64,000 nucleotides of DNA from Prolixibacter sp. NT017 (GTDB lineage Bacteria > Bacteroidota > Bacteroidia > Bacteroidales > Prolixibacteraceae): contig NZ_BLAV01000001.1 in the NCBI RefSeq assembly GCF_009617875.1, positions 4,712,001-4,776,000 on the forward strand, given 5' to 3'. Below, piece by piece: positions 1 to 8,065 of this stretch. The translations under genes and the position numbers were made by a program. The notes under the pieces were generated by a model. The model saw only the letters and a program-made list of their open reading frames with translations, ran no database searches and was not told the DNA's origin. Positions within the stretch are counted from its first letter, which is position 1, and each line of letters begins with the position of its first letter.

Positions 1-588
1 GAGTTCCGGCAAATGCATTACCAGATGGTGCGACAGCTTTTCAATGAGCGGAAAGCGTCAAGAGCCCATCATACAGCTTACCTTATTTTTCTGAACCGGA
101 CGTGTTACAACGGATTGTACCGCGTGAACAAGGAGAATCAGTTCAATGTGCCTTTCGGGAAACACAAAAATCCGAAGATTTGCAATGAGGCTAACATCCG
201 GTTGGTGCACAAAGCCTTGCAGAAGGTGGAGATTCGGCTGGGCGATTTTGATGCGTTAAACGACCTGGTGACTCCCGATGCTTTTTTCTACTTCGATCCA
301 CCCTACAAGCCTATCAGTTCAACGGCTTCATTTAATGCTTATTCGCAGAATGGATTTGGTGACGGCGATCAGGAACGCCTGAAGGGATTTTGCGACAAGT
401 TGCACGAAACGGGAGCCCATTGGCTGCTCAGCAATTCCGATCCGAAGAACGAAGATCCGGAAAATCATTTCTTCGATGAATTGTACGGTGATTATCAAAT
501 CGAACGGGTGCAGGCGCGCCGGGCAATCAACTCGCGTGGAAGCCGGCGCGGAGAAATCAGTGAGTTGCTGATTCGGAATTACGACTAA
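1..588 (+). CDS. DNA adenine methylase, D12 class (5' end outside window)
   Basis: The reading frame is open from base 1, so the gene begins upstream and only the C-terminal 195 residues are visible. The DPPY motif (in FYFDPPYKP, about residue 98) is motif IV of N6-adenine methyltransferases, which transfer a methyl group from S-adenosylmethionine to adenine in DNA. NRTCYNGLYR near residue 34 is typical of the D12 (Dam/DpnM) class. The SAM-binding FxGxG motif should lie in the missing N-terminal part. The stop codon overlaps the stop of a convergent gene by 4 bp. No restriction endonuclease is visible on this side, so an orphan regulatory methylase or half of a restriction-modification pair are both possible. 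Class assignment is firm; target sequence is unknown. Confidence 0.85.
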   Translation, partial: EFRQMHYQMVRQLFNERKASRAHHTAYLIFLNRTCYNGLYRVNKENQFNVPFGKHKNPKICNEANIRLVHKALQKVEIRLGDFDALNDLVTPDAFFYFDPPYKPISSTASFNAYSQNGFGDGDQERLKGFCDKLHETGAHWLLSNSDPKNEDPENHFFDELYGDYQIERVQARRAINSRGSRRGEISELLIRNYD

Positions 589-1067
589 AATCCTTTTTCA
601 AGTATCAGTTTATCGAGTTCGTTTGCAGATTTTCCTTTACTGAATGTGGCAGCCTGTTCGGGTGAGTTATCCTCTATTAATATTTGATGAATACCTAATC
701 GTTTAATCCGCTTTTTCAGAATCGCACGCGCTTTGTTCTCTTCCGCTACCATTCCATAATAGATGACCGTTAGCCATTGTTCCACTTCATCTGTCAGTTC
801 ATCGTATTTTAATGATAACCGTTTGATGCGTCTTAAAATCAGCGGGTCGACAACTTTCCCGGTAGGTGCATAAACCGTTATGAAATCGTCGTAGAGCTTC
901 TGCCGGCCGAAACGATTACCGATGGTTTTCAGCTTTTGAAAGTATTCCTTATCCCGTGGAGCCACAGTTTTTCCTTCCGGAGAACGAAGGAAAACGCACC
1001 AGTCATCGAATTTGCCACGGCCAAAGAAAACGACCGCCCCATTGGTTAACGTGGTTGGATCGTGCAT
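585..1067 (-). CDS. Hypothetical protein, 160 aa
   Basis: I do not recognise a family with certainty. The protein is soluble in appearance, has no signal peptide or membrane segment, and is rich in Lys/Arg in its C-terminal half (an AILKKRIKRLG stretch), which could fit nucleic-acid contact. A GAVVFFGRGKFDDWCVF stretch near the N-terminus looks like a conserved beta-strand core. It lies 19 nt after the reductase gene on the same strand and so may be co-transcribed with it, and it ends tail to tail with the adenine methylase with a 4-bp overlap. Function is not assigned. Confidence 0.7.
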   Translation of the reverse strand: MHDPTTLTNGAVVFFGRGKFDDWCVFLRSPEGKTVAPRDKEYFQKLKTIGNRFGRQKLYDDFITVYAPTGKVVDPLILRRIKRLSLKYDELTDEVEQWLTVIYYGMVAEENKARAILKKRIKRLGIHQILIEDNSPEQAATFSKGKSANELDKLILEKGF

Positions 1068-1086
1068 CGGTAATTTTCAACCCGGC

Positions 1087-1749
1087 CTAAGGTTTTCGTA
1101 CAATATTGAAGTTGAATTCCACGGTTCCGATTTTGCTGAATAAGCGAAGCCAGAGTGGAAGCAGCATCTCGGTTCCGCGGGCAGCGGTAATATCGCCCAG
1201 GTCGATGATGTTACTGTCTTTCCAGCCGAACTCCTGGAGCAATTCCGAGACTTTCGTTCGGGCATCGGAATCATTTCCACAAACGAAAACGTTGTGGTCA
1301 CCGGGAATGCCTTCGGGATGCAGCATAATTTCACAATTCATGGTGTTGAGGGACTTCACCACCATTGAATCGGGAAAATGATTCTGAATTTGTTCTCCCA
1401 GCGAACTATCGTTGCAAAAGAGTAGTTTGGGCGGCATGCCGTTTGTAAAATCGAGAGGATTGGCCACATCGATAAGGATTTTTCCCTTCAGATTTTCGCC
1501 GCCAGCCAACTCGAGTGCCGTAAGGGATGCATGTCCGTTGGTACAATTGAAAACGATTTCGTCAGCGAAGACAGCTGTATCGGCGAAAGTTCCGTTGTTG
1601 GCCAGGTCTCCGTATTTTTCGGCGAAAGCCACAGCTTTTTCATTTTCAGCTGAACGCGAGCCCATACATACTTCATAGCCTCTGCCGACCAGACGGGACG
1701 CAATGGCCTGACCGACCATCCCAGTTCCCAGGACACCAATTTTACTCAT
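1087..1749 (-). CDS. NADP-dependent F420 reductase-like oxidoreductase
   Basis: A 220-residue Rossmann-fold protein. The N-terminal GVLGTGMVGQAIASRL is a GxGxxG dinucleotide-binding loop, followed by GSRSAEN, where the Arg/Ser after the second strand suggests NADP rather than NAD. Overall form matches the family of F420-dependent NADP reductases and their relatives in bacteria that lack F420, where the substrate is usually unknown. ILIDVANPLDF and VVKSLNTMNCEIM are conserved in this group. It sits 42 nt after the isoaspartyl peptidase gene on the same strand, so a three-gene transcript with the 160-aa gene is plausible. Family is confident; substrate is not. Confidence 0.8.
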   Translation of the reverse strand: MSKIGVLGTGMVGQAIASRLVGRGYEVCMGSRSAENEKAVAFAEKYGDLANNGTFADTAVFADEIVFNCTNGHASLTALELAGGENLKGKILIDVANPLDFTNGMPPKLLFCNDSSLGEQIQNHFPDSMVVKSLNTMNCEIMLHPEGIPGDHNVFVCGNDSDARTKVSELLQEFGWKDSNIIDLGDITAARGTEMLLPLWLRLFSKIGTVEFNFNIVRKP

Positions 1750-1791
1750 AGCTAATTTGATTGGTTATACATGATACGGTTGATTTGCGAA

Positions 1792-2784
1792 TTATTCTTC
1801 GTCGCCGTAAATGGCAACATATTTATCTCCAGTCGACTTCACAAAGCCACGGAACATGCCCGGCGTATTCATCATCATCACCACATTCCCGTCTTTATCC
1901 ACGCCAATCATGCCACCGTCGCCACCGGACTTTACCAGTTCGTTGTTAATGATTTCGTTGGCTACATCGTGAAACGAAAGTTGCTTGTATTCCATCAGGG
2001 CAGCGATGGTTCGCGCCACCGTGTACCGAATGAAGAACTCGCCGTGGCCGGTGCAGGAAATTGCACAACTTTGATTGCTGGCATACGTTCCCGCTCCGAT
2101 GATGGGAGAGTCGCCAATGCGGTGAAACTTTTTATTCGTCATGCCTCCGGTCGAGGTTCCTGCAGCCAGATTTCCATACTGATCGAGTGCGGCACAACCG
2201 ACGGTTCCAAATTTGTTTTTCCCTTCTTTCGCGAGGTAACGTTGTAGCGCATCCCATCGCCTTTGCGTGAAGAAGTAACTGCTGTCGACTATCGTCAATT
2301 CCTGCTGACGGGCAAATTCCGACGCGCCGGAACCATACAGCATCACATGTTCCGATTTCTCCATCACTTTCCGCGCCAGCGAGATGGGATTTTTCACATC
2401 GCCAACTCCGGCGACAGCGCCTGCATTCAGAGTTGATCCATCCATGATGGCGGCATCCATTTCGTTGGTTCCGTAGTGGGAAAATACGGCTCCTTTTCCG
2501 GCATTAAACAGCGGAGAATCTTCCATCACCCGAATGGTGTGTTCTACGGCATCGATGGCGGTTCCGCCGCGCGACAAAACTGCCTTGCCCGTATCGAGCG
2601 CTTCACTGAGTTTGTCGCGGAATTGTTTTTCCAGTTCCGGGCCCAAATTTTCGCGACTGATAACACCGGCACCGCCGTGAATTACTAAAACATATTTGGG
2701 AGGTTGAGCCTGTGACGGAGTGGACAGAAAGCTTGTGAAGAGGAACAAGAAAAGATAACCCAGGAGAAAGGCAGTTCGGTTCAT
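1792..2784 (-). CDS. Exported isoaspartyl peptidase / plant-type L-asparaginase
   Basis: Ntn-hydrolase that cleaves isoaspartyl dipeptides or L-asparagine. VIHGGAG near the N-terminus and GTVGCAALDQYGNLAAGTS are family hallmarks; the Thr of GTVG is the nucleophile exposed by self-cleavage into alpha and beta chains. TGGMTNKKFHRIGDSPIIGAG forms the substrate pocket. I place the start at 2784 because the protein then begins with a clear signal peptide (MNRT, a Leu/Phe-rich core, then PSQAQ), giving 330 residues; an upstream in-frame Met would spoil the signal. Periplasmic location is inferred. It is first in a possible operon with the two downstream genes. Confidence 0.88.
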   Translation of the reverse strand: MNRTAFLLGYLFLFLFTSFLSTPSQAQPPKYVLVIHGGAGVISRENLGPELEKQFRDKLSEALDTGKAVLSRGGTAIDAVEHTIRVMEDSPLFNAGKGAVFSHYGTNEMDAAIMDGSTLNAGAVAGVGDVKNPISLARKVMEKSEHVMLYGSGASEFARQQELTIVDSSYFFTQRRWDALQRYLAKEGKNKFGTVGCAALDQYGNLAAGTSTGGMTNKKFHRIGDSPIIGAGTYASNQSCAISCTGHGEFFIRYTVARTIAALMEYKQLSFHDVANEIINNELVKSGGDGGMIGVDKDGNVVMMMNTPGMFRGFVKSTGDKYVAIYGDEE

Positions 2785-2857
2785 TTGTGCAGGTATTGGA
2801 TTCGTTCTGATGAAGATAGGAAAAACAGCTGCCAAATGAAAAGCCTTCGGAAGGGGA

Positions 2858-2901
2858 AAAAAAAGAAAAAGGCTGCAACGGACTTTCATCCATCGCAGCC
2901 T
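2858..2901 (-). terminator. Rho-independent terminator after the ABC-F gene
   Basis: Read on the minus strand, AGGCTGC (2901-2895) pairs with GCAGCCT (2876-2870) across an 18-nt loop and runs into a T-rich tract (about 2870-2858). It lies 35 nt past the ABC-F stop and before the peptidase gene, so it should separate the two. Confidence 0.7.
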
Positions 2902-2935
2902 TTGATACTATTTGTTAATGGTCAAGCAGTACAAA

Positions 2936-4639
<1,704 letters not shown>

Positions 4640-4726
4640 TCAACCGGCAGTGATTAAACCACTTGCCTGATAAACAATCTAAAGAAAACACGCGCCGGAA
4701 CGAGATGAAATTTTTTTTCAATCCAT

Positions 4727-4754
4727 GGCGCAAGTTTTTTTACCTTGATGTGTC
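4727..4754 (+). promoter_or_regulatory. ECF-type promoter upstream of the sigma factor gene
   Basis: Bipartite element GGCGCAAG (4727-4734), 15 nt beginning with seven T, then GTGTC (4750-4754). The same two blocks with the same 15-nt spacing occur at 5370-5397 before the anti-sigma gene. GCAAG/GCAAC-T-tract plus a GTC core resembles ECF promoters of Bacteroidota. This implies a transcription start near 4761 and therefore the downstream ATG (4790) for the sigma factor. Confidence 0.65.
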
Positions 4755-4789
4755 CAAAAGAAAAATCCGGACAACGATTAGAACCATTA

Positions 4790-5362
4790 ATGGACGAGAA
4801 GCAACTGGTTATTGAATTGCAAGCGGGCGACGAAAAAGCTTTTCGTCACCTTGTCGGGAAATATCAGCAACAGGTATTTCGCACAGCCATGGGATTTGTC
4901 CACGATGGTTCGGAAGCTGATGACATAGCCCAGGAGGTTTTCGTCGAGGTTTTTAAATCGGTTCATGGGTTCCGGGGCGATGCAAGCCTTTCGACCTGGA
5001 TTTACCGGATGACGGTCAACCGTTCGCTGAACCGGTTACGGAGCCGGAAACGAAAAGGTTTTTTTCAGCGAATCGAGGCGTTCTTTCAGGATGATGCAGA
5101 TTGGACCGGCGAGCCGGAAGCTGATTGTTCTATCCATCCCGAAGCGGTGGTAGGCAACCAGGAAACGGCTCAGGCGTTGCAACAGGCGCTTGGCAGTTTG
5201 CCGGAAAATCAACGTACCGCGTTTGTGCTTTATCATTACGAAGATATGGCTTACAAGGAAATCGCTACCGTGATGAACGTTTCGCTGTCTTCGGTTGAGT
5301 CGCTGATTCACCGGGCACGAAAGAATCTGCAAAAGAAATTGAAGAATTTTTACAAAAAATGA
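4790..5362 (+). CDS. ECF RNA polymerase sigma factor
   Basis: Sigma-70 family, extracytoplasmic-function type, 190 residues from the ATG at 4790. Region 2 is seen in DEADDIAQEVFVEVFKSV-like sequence (about residues 40-65) and the Trp-containing STWIYRMTVNRSLN; region 4 helix-turn-helix is in YKEIATVMNVSLSSVESLIHRA near the C-terminus. Upstream in-frame starts at 4745/4748 fall inside the inferred promoter and are less likely. It is followed at 57 nt by an anti-sigma factor gene, then two periplasmic Spy-like genes, and is probably autoregulated through the element at 4727. It likely controls an envelope or metal stress response. Confidence 0.92.
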   Translation: MDEKQLVIELQAGDEKAFRHLVGKYQQQVFRTAMGFVHDGSEADDIAQEVFVEVFKSVHGFRGDASLSTWIYRMTVNRSLNRLRSRKRKGFFQRIEAFFQDDADWTGEPEADCSIHPEAVVGNQETAQALQQALGSLPENQRTAFVLYHYEDMAYKEIATVMNVSLSSVESLIHRARKNLQKKLKNFYKK

Positions 5363-5369
5363 TGATCCC

Positions 5370-5397
5370 GGCGCAAGTTTTTCCGGGTAACGGTGTC
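5370..5397 (+). promoter_or_regulatory. Second ECF-type promoter, before the anti-sigma gene
   Basis: GGCGCAAG (5370-5377), 15 nt starting with five T, then GTGTC (5393-5397), matching the element at 4727-4754 in both blocks and spacing. It lies in the short gap between sigma and anti-sigma genes and would start a transcript near 5404, giving extra expression of the anti-sigma and downstream genes when the sigma factor is active. Confidence 0.65.
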
Positions 5398-5419
5398 AAA
5401 CAGTAAAACGAGGTAAAAA

Positions 5420-5848
5420 ATGATGAACGAGCAACATATCACAGAACGACTTTGGGAGTTTCATCTGGGAAATCTTTCGGAAGAAGAAAACCGGCAGATG
5501 GAAGCCCACCTCGAAGCTTGTGAATCGTGTCTTCGTGAATCGGAGGTCGTAAAACGAGCTGTTCAGGAGATAGCTGTTGAACGTTCGCAGGAAGTTCCGC
5601 CTTTTCTTTATACCCGGATTCAGGGACGACTGGAATCAGTCAGGAAACCGGCACCGTTGTGGAAACGCACCCTGGTTACCTCATTGGGAACCATTTTGTT
5701 GCTGGTGAGTATCTGGGGCGGCGTAAAGCTTGGGACGATGGACGTAAGACAAACTTCCGGTACGTCGGTGGAAAACCCGATGGGCAATCTGGCCATCAAT
5801 GAGATGGTGAATGAACCAATTGAAGGCTATCTGTTCGACTTTAAATGA
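5420..5848 (+). CDS. Anti-sigma factor with zinc-finger-like N-terminus
   Basis: A 142-residue membrane protein. HLEACESC (about 30-37) is the H-x3-C-x2-C part of the ZAS (zinc-binding anti-sigma) motif; the N-terminal segment LWEFHLGNLSEEENRQMEAH is the sigma-binding helix region. One transmembrane helix follows (about 87-106, TLVTSLGTILLLVSIWGG), leaving a short periplasmic tail of about 35 residues. Two tandem ATGs at 5420 and 5423 make the exact start uncertain by one codon. Its place right after the ECF gene supports the pair. The gene ends 7 nt before the next start. Confidence 0.85.
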   Translation: MMNEQHITERLWEFHLGNLSEEENRQMEAHLEACESCLRESEVVKRAVQEIAVERSQEVPPFLYTRIQGRLESVRKPAPLWKRTLVTSLGTILLLVSIWGGVKLGTMDVRQTSGTSVENPMGNLAINEMVNEPIEGYLFDFK

Positions 5849-5855
5849 TGCGGCG

Positions 5856-6401
5856 ATGAAAAAGACACAATTCCTGATATGGGCAGTGATTATCCTGTTT
5901 GCCATGAACGTGGCAACGATTGTGACGATTGTGGTTAGTCGTAACCGAACGGTTGAACCGAAAACAACCCAGGTGCAAAATCCACCGGCTGATCCGGACG
6001 CTGTTCGTTTCCACTTTTTCGCTCAGGAATTAGGATTGAGGCCCGAGCAGATGGAAGCCTTCCGGAATGCAAACCGCACATTTAATCCGCGGGTGCATCA
6101 ACTTTCCATGGAGATGGCAGATATGAGACGGGAGATGGTGAATGAACTGGGAAAAGAGAATCCCGACAGGCAGAAACTCGATTCGCTGGCAGCTGCTTTC
6201 GGTAATTTGCACAGACAATTGAAAGAACAAACAATTAACTACTATATGGAATTGCGCTCGGTGTGTACACCTGAGCAGCAGCAAGAACTGCACGTGCTGT
6301 TTCGTACCATGCTGAATCCGAACAACGATTTGCCCTTACATCGTTACGGAAGAGGCTGGCGACACGGTCGGGGAATGCGCAGAGGCAGGCCCGGAAATTA
6401 A
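5856..6401 (+). CDS. Membrane-anchored periplasmic stress protein, CnrX/ZraP-like (Metal_resist type)
   Basis: A 181-residue protein with an N-terminal membrane anchor (MKKTQFLIWAVIILFAMNVATIVTIVV) and a helical periplasmic domain. RPEQMEAFRNANRTF and TPEQQQELHVLF are spaced like the helices of the CpxP/ZraP/CnrX family, which sense or buffer metals and misfolded envelope proteins. The tail is rich in Arg, Gly and His (RYGRGWRHGRGMRRGRPGN), which could bind metal or polyanions. The start at 5856 lies 7 nt after the anti-sigma stop, so it belongs to the sigma operon and may tune the anti-sigma factor. The exact ligand is unknown. Confidence 0.75.
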   Translation: MKKTQFLIWAVIILFAMNVATIVTIVVSRNRTVEPKTTQVQNPPADPDAVRFHFFAQELGLRPEQMEAFRNANRTFNPRVHQLSMEMADMRREMVNELGKENPDRQKLDSLAAAFGNLHRQLKEQTINYYMELRSVCTPEQQQELHVLFRTMLNPNNDLPLHRYGRGWRHGRGMRRGRPGN

Positions 6402-6517
6402 TTTATCGGAATTTAATAACTGAAAAATACCCTGGTTTTCGAAAAAGCTTCGAAGGCTTGAATGGGAAAAGTATGTCATAAAAATCAAGAATGTATCAAC
6501 TTAAAAATCAAAAAATC

Positions 6518-6970
6518 ATGAAAAATCAAATGTTTAAAGTCGTGTTGACGATTATGTTTGCCGGTTTACTGGCATTGGGAGCCAACGCTCAACCTCGTGG
6601 TAACGGTTATGGAAAAGGTCAGGGAAATGGCTATGGTTACCGGAATGCAGGAATTTGCCAGAATATTCCCGGATTGACCCAGGAGCAGCAGGATAAAATT
6701 GCTGACTTGCAGAAAACTCACTGGAAGCAAATGGACGAACTGCGTCTGAAAAGAATGCGCGCTGCGACGCTGAAAGAACGCGACCAGATTGGTGTTCAGA
6801 TAGCTGAAGCTCGTGCCGCTCATCATGCCGATTTAATGGCAGTGCTCGACAAAGACCAACAGCAATGGGCCAATGATCATTTAGCTATGGGATTCGGACG
6901 TGGTCAGGGACGTGGTGCCGGTTGTGGCAGAGGCTACGGACAGGGACGCCACGGACGCGGAGGATGGTAA
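6518..6970 (+). CDS. Spy/CpxP-like secreted protein, Gly/Arg-rich
   Basis: A 150-residue exported protein. The start at 6518 gives a clean signal peptide (MKNQMFKVVLTIMFAGLLALGANAQ). After a Gly/Tyr-rich stretch comes GLTQEQQDKIADLQKTHWKQMDELRLKR, an LTxxQ motif of the Spy/CpxP family, and a second helix pair (HHADLMAVLDKDQQQWANDHL). The C-terminus is rich in Gly, Arg, His and has a single Cys. Spy-family proteins are ATP-independent periplasmic chaperones or metal-responsive proteins. It follows the related gene by 116 nt and is probably the end of the ECF-controlled set, closed by the terminator at 7018. Confidence 0.8.
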   Translation: MKNQMFKVVLTIMFAGLLALGANAQPRGNGYGKGQGNGYGYRNAGICQNIPGLTQEQQDKIADLQKTHWKQMDELRLKRMRAATLKERDQIGVQIAEARAAHHADLMAVLDKDQQQWANDHLAMGFGRGQGRGAGCGRGYGQGRHGRGGW

Positions 6971-7017
6971 AACCCAAATACTTTAATCAACTGTCATACT
7001 ATTTTATGTGAAGCCTG

Positions 7018-7047
7018 GCCCGGGGAATTTTTCTCCGGGCTTTGTTT
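7018..7047 (+). terminator. Terminator of the ECF sigma operon
   Basis: GCCCGGGGA (7018-7026) pairs with TCTCCGGGC (7032-7040), one G-T pair, with a 5-nt loop, then a T-rich run. It lies 48 nt past the Spy-like gene. Confidence 0.75.
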
Positions 7048-7124
7048 ATTTCGCTTAGGGGCAGATTTCTCTGATTACACAAAAGGCTAATGAAAATAGT
7101 TTTCTGCTTCGCTGTGGAAGTGAA

Positions 7125-7345
7125 TTGAAAATTTCAACAGCTCCCCGCGTCGTGTTGGCAACCAATTGAAAATTTCAACAGCTTCATTTTTCTTCCCGGG
7201 AACGAATTGAAAATTTCAATAACCTCTCTTTTCTCCCCGGCGACCGATTGAAAAATTCAACGGCTCCATTTTTTACGTCGGGAAGGCGTTGAAAAATTCA
7301 ACAGCGCCAAATGTTGAACCGGGAACCTTCTGAAAATTTCAAGGC
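7125..7345. repeat. Six-copy tandem array of 41-bp units carrying a TTGAAAATTTCAA dyad
   Basis: Dyads begin at 7125, 7166, 7207, 7248, 7289 and 7330: every step is exactly 41 bp. The core is TTGAAAATTTCAA (copies 1-3), TTGAAAAATTCAA (copies 4-5) and CTGAAAATTTCAA (copy 6), usually followed by CAGCTCC and preceded by a CCCGGGAAC-like block. The rest of each unit has diverged. Arms of 5-6 bp around 1-3 bp cannot make a useful RNA hairpin, so a DNA-binding site is more likely. The unit length is not a multiple of three and is close to four helical turns. The array lies just upstream of the Nudix gene. It is not a CRISPR: repeats are short and imperfect and no cas gene is present. Confidence 0.9.
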
Positions 7346-7391
7346 GGTCAGGAAAAGTTTCATTAGAGCTAATTCCCCTATCTTTACCGGC

Positions 7392-7772
7392 ATGGTGAAT
7401 GTAGTATGTGCAATTATTCAGGATGAAAATAAATTTCTGGCTTGCCGGCGGAAACAAGGTAAAGCAAGAGGCGGAAAATGGGAATTCCCCGGAGGGAAAG
7501 TAAAAGAAGACGAATCGCCGGAAGAAGCTATTGAAAGAGAATTACACGAGGAATTGTCGTTAGACGTCAAGGCTGCTGACATGCTGGGGGCCGTCGTTCA
7601 CCACTATCCCGATATTTCTATCCGGCTAATCGCGATGAAGTGTTTTGTCAACGGGGGAACTATCTCTTTAACCGACCACGATGAGTTTCGTTGGGTGCCG
7701 GTTGATGAACTTCATTCTTTGGATTTTAGTGAGGCTGACTGCCAAGTGATTGATGAGATCCTGTTGGTCTGA
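7392..7772 (+). CDS. Nudix hydrolase, MutT type ((deoxy)nucleoside triphosphate pyrophosphohydrolase)
   Basis: 126 residues from the ATG at 7392 (MVNVVCAII); the frame is open further upstream, but that would run into the 41-bp repeats. CRRKQGKARGGKWEFPGGK and the Nudix box that follows (G-x5-E-x7-RE-x-HEE, with Ser where the final Gly is usual) match the small MutT/CTP pyrophosphohydrolase group, which removes damaged or unwanted nucleotides. FRWVPVDELHSLDF is the typical C-terminal part. It stands alone between the repeat array and a possible RNA gene. The preferred substrate (8-oxo-dGTP or a pyrimidine nucleotide) cannot be read from sequence. Confidence 0.88.
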   Translation: MVNVVCAIIQDENKFLACRRKQGKARGGKWEFPGGKVKEDESPEEAIERELHEELSLDVKAADMLGAVVHHYPDISIRLIAMKCFVNGGTISLTDHDEFRWVPVDELHSLDFSEADCQVIDEILLV

Positions 7773-7819
7773 TTGCAAGCAAATGAAAAATAGTTGTCAA
7801 CACCCCGGGTATTTTTGTG

Positions 7820-7834
7820 TGGAAAAATTCAACG
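7820..7834. repeat. Solitary seventh copy of the dyad
   Basis: TGGAAAAATTCAACG differs at one base from copies 4-5 of the array at 7125-7345 (TTGAAAAATTCAACG) and again has a CCCGGG block nearby (7804-7809). It sits just upstream of a possible promoter at 7844-7874, on the other side of the Nudix gene. Confidence 0.5.
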
Positions 7835-7843
7835 AATGAGGTA

Positions 7844-7874
7844 TTGACTTTCTACTTGCCAAGGTTGTATCTTG
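7844..7874 (+). promoter_or_regulatory. Possible promoter of the 7880-8062 RNA
   Basis: TTG (7844-7846), 21 nt, then TATCTTG (7868-7874), one T short of the Bacteroidota -7 form TAnnTTTG. Spacing matches the tRNA-Cys promoter in this window. It would start transcription near 7880. Confidence 0.4.
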
Positions 7875-7879
7875 AATTC

Positions 7880-8062
7880 AATTATAAAAACGAGTTCCTT
7901 CCTAATATTATATCTGTCTTGAATGATGCAGCTTAAAAAAGTCGGGTCGCGGCCATTCTTTACCTGCTAATCTCTTTCGTGCCTATACTAATAGCCGTTC
8001 CAATATTTCATAGCCCGAAATGCTGCATAGAACAGCCTGTTGATATCCACATCGGGCTGTTT
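7880..8062 (+). ncRNA. Candidate structured small RNA between the Nudix gene and pgeF
   Basis: This stretch has no plausible protein. It carries nested pairings: ATGCAGC (7926-7932) with GCTGCAT (8022-8028), and inside it TCGGGT with GCCCGA (about 7942-7947 and 8013-8018), then a short GGC/GCC helix with large asymmetric loops. It ends in a terminator-like AACAGCC (8031-8037)/GGCTGTT (8055-8061) stem followed by T. A rod with internal bulges of this size recalls 6S-type RNAs, but I cannot confirm that from sequence. It could instead be only the Nudix 3' region. Confidence 0.35.
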
Positions 8063-8065
8063 TTT
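8031..8065 (+). terminator. Terminator between the Nudix/RNA region and pgeF
   Basis: AACAGCC (8031-8037) pairs with GGCTGTT (8055-8061), followed by T; the loop is 17 nt and can be shortened by extra G-T pairs. The T tract lies on the plus-strand side only. Confidence 0.6.

Noticed and set aside
1..1067. Restriction-modification system
   Set aside because: Only the methylase is recognisable; the neighbouring 160-aa protein shows no nuclease motif I can support.
4745..4789. Upstream starts (TTG 4745, ATG 4748) for the ECF sigma factor
   Set aside because: They fall within the inferred ECF promoter and add residues that do not match sigma region 2 starts.
6440..6490. Third ECF promoter before the Spy-like gene
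   Set aside because: A GTC core is present (near 6475) but no GCAAG block lies at the required spacing.
7125..7345. CRISPR array
   Set aside because: The conserved core is only 13-20 nt and imperfect, the unit is 41 bp, and there is no cas gene or leader.
7880..8062. Firm identification as 6S RNA
   Set aside because: Only the general shape suggests it; I cannot run a covariance search, so it stays a candidate.
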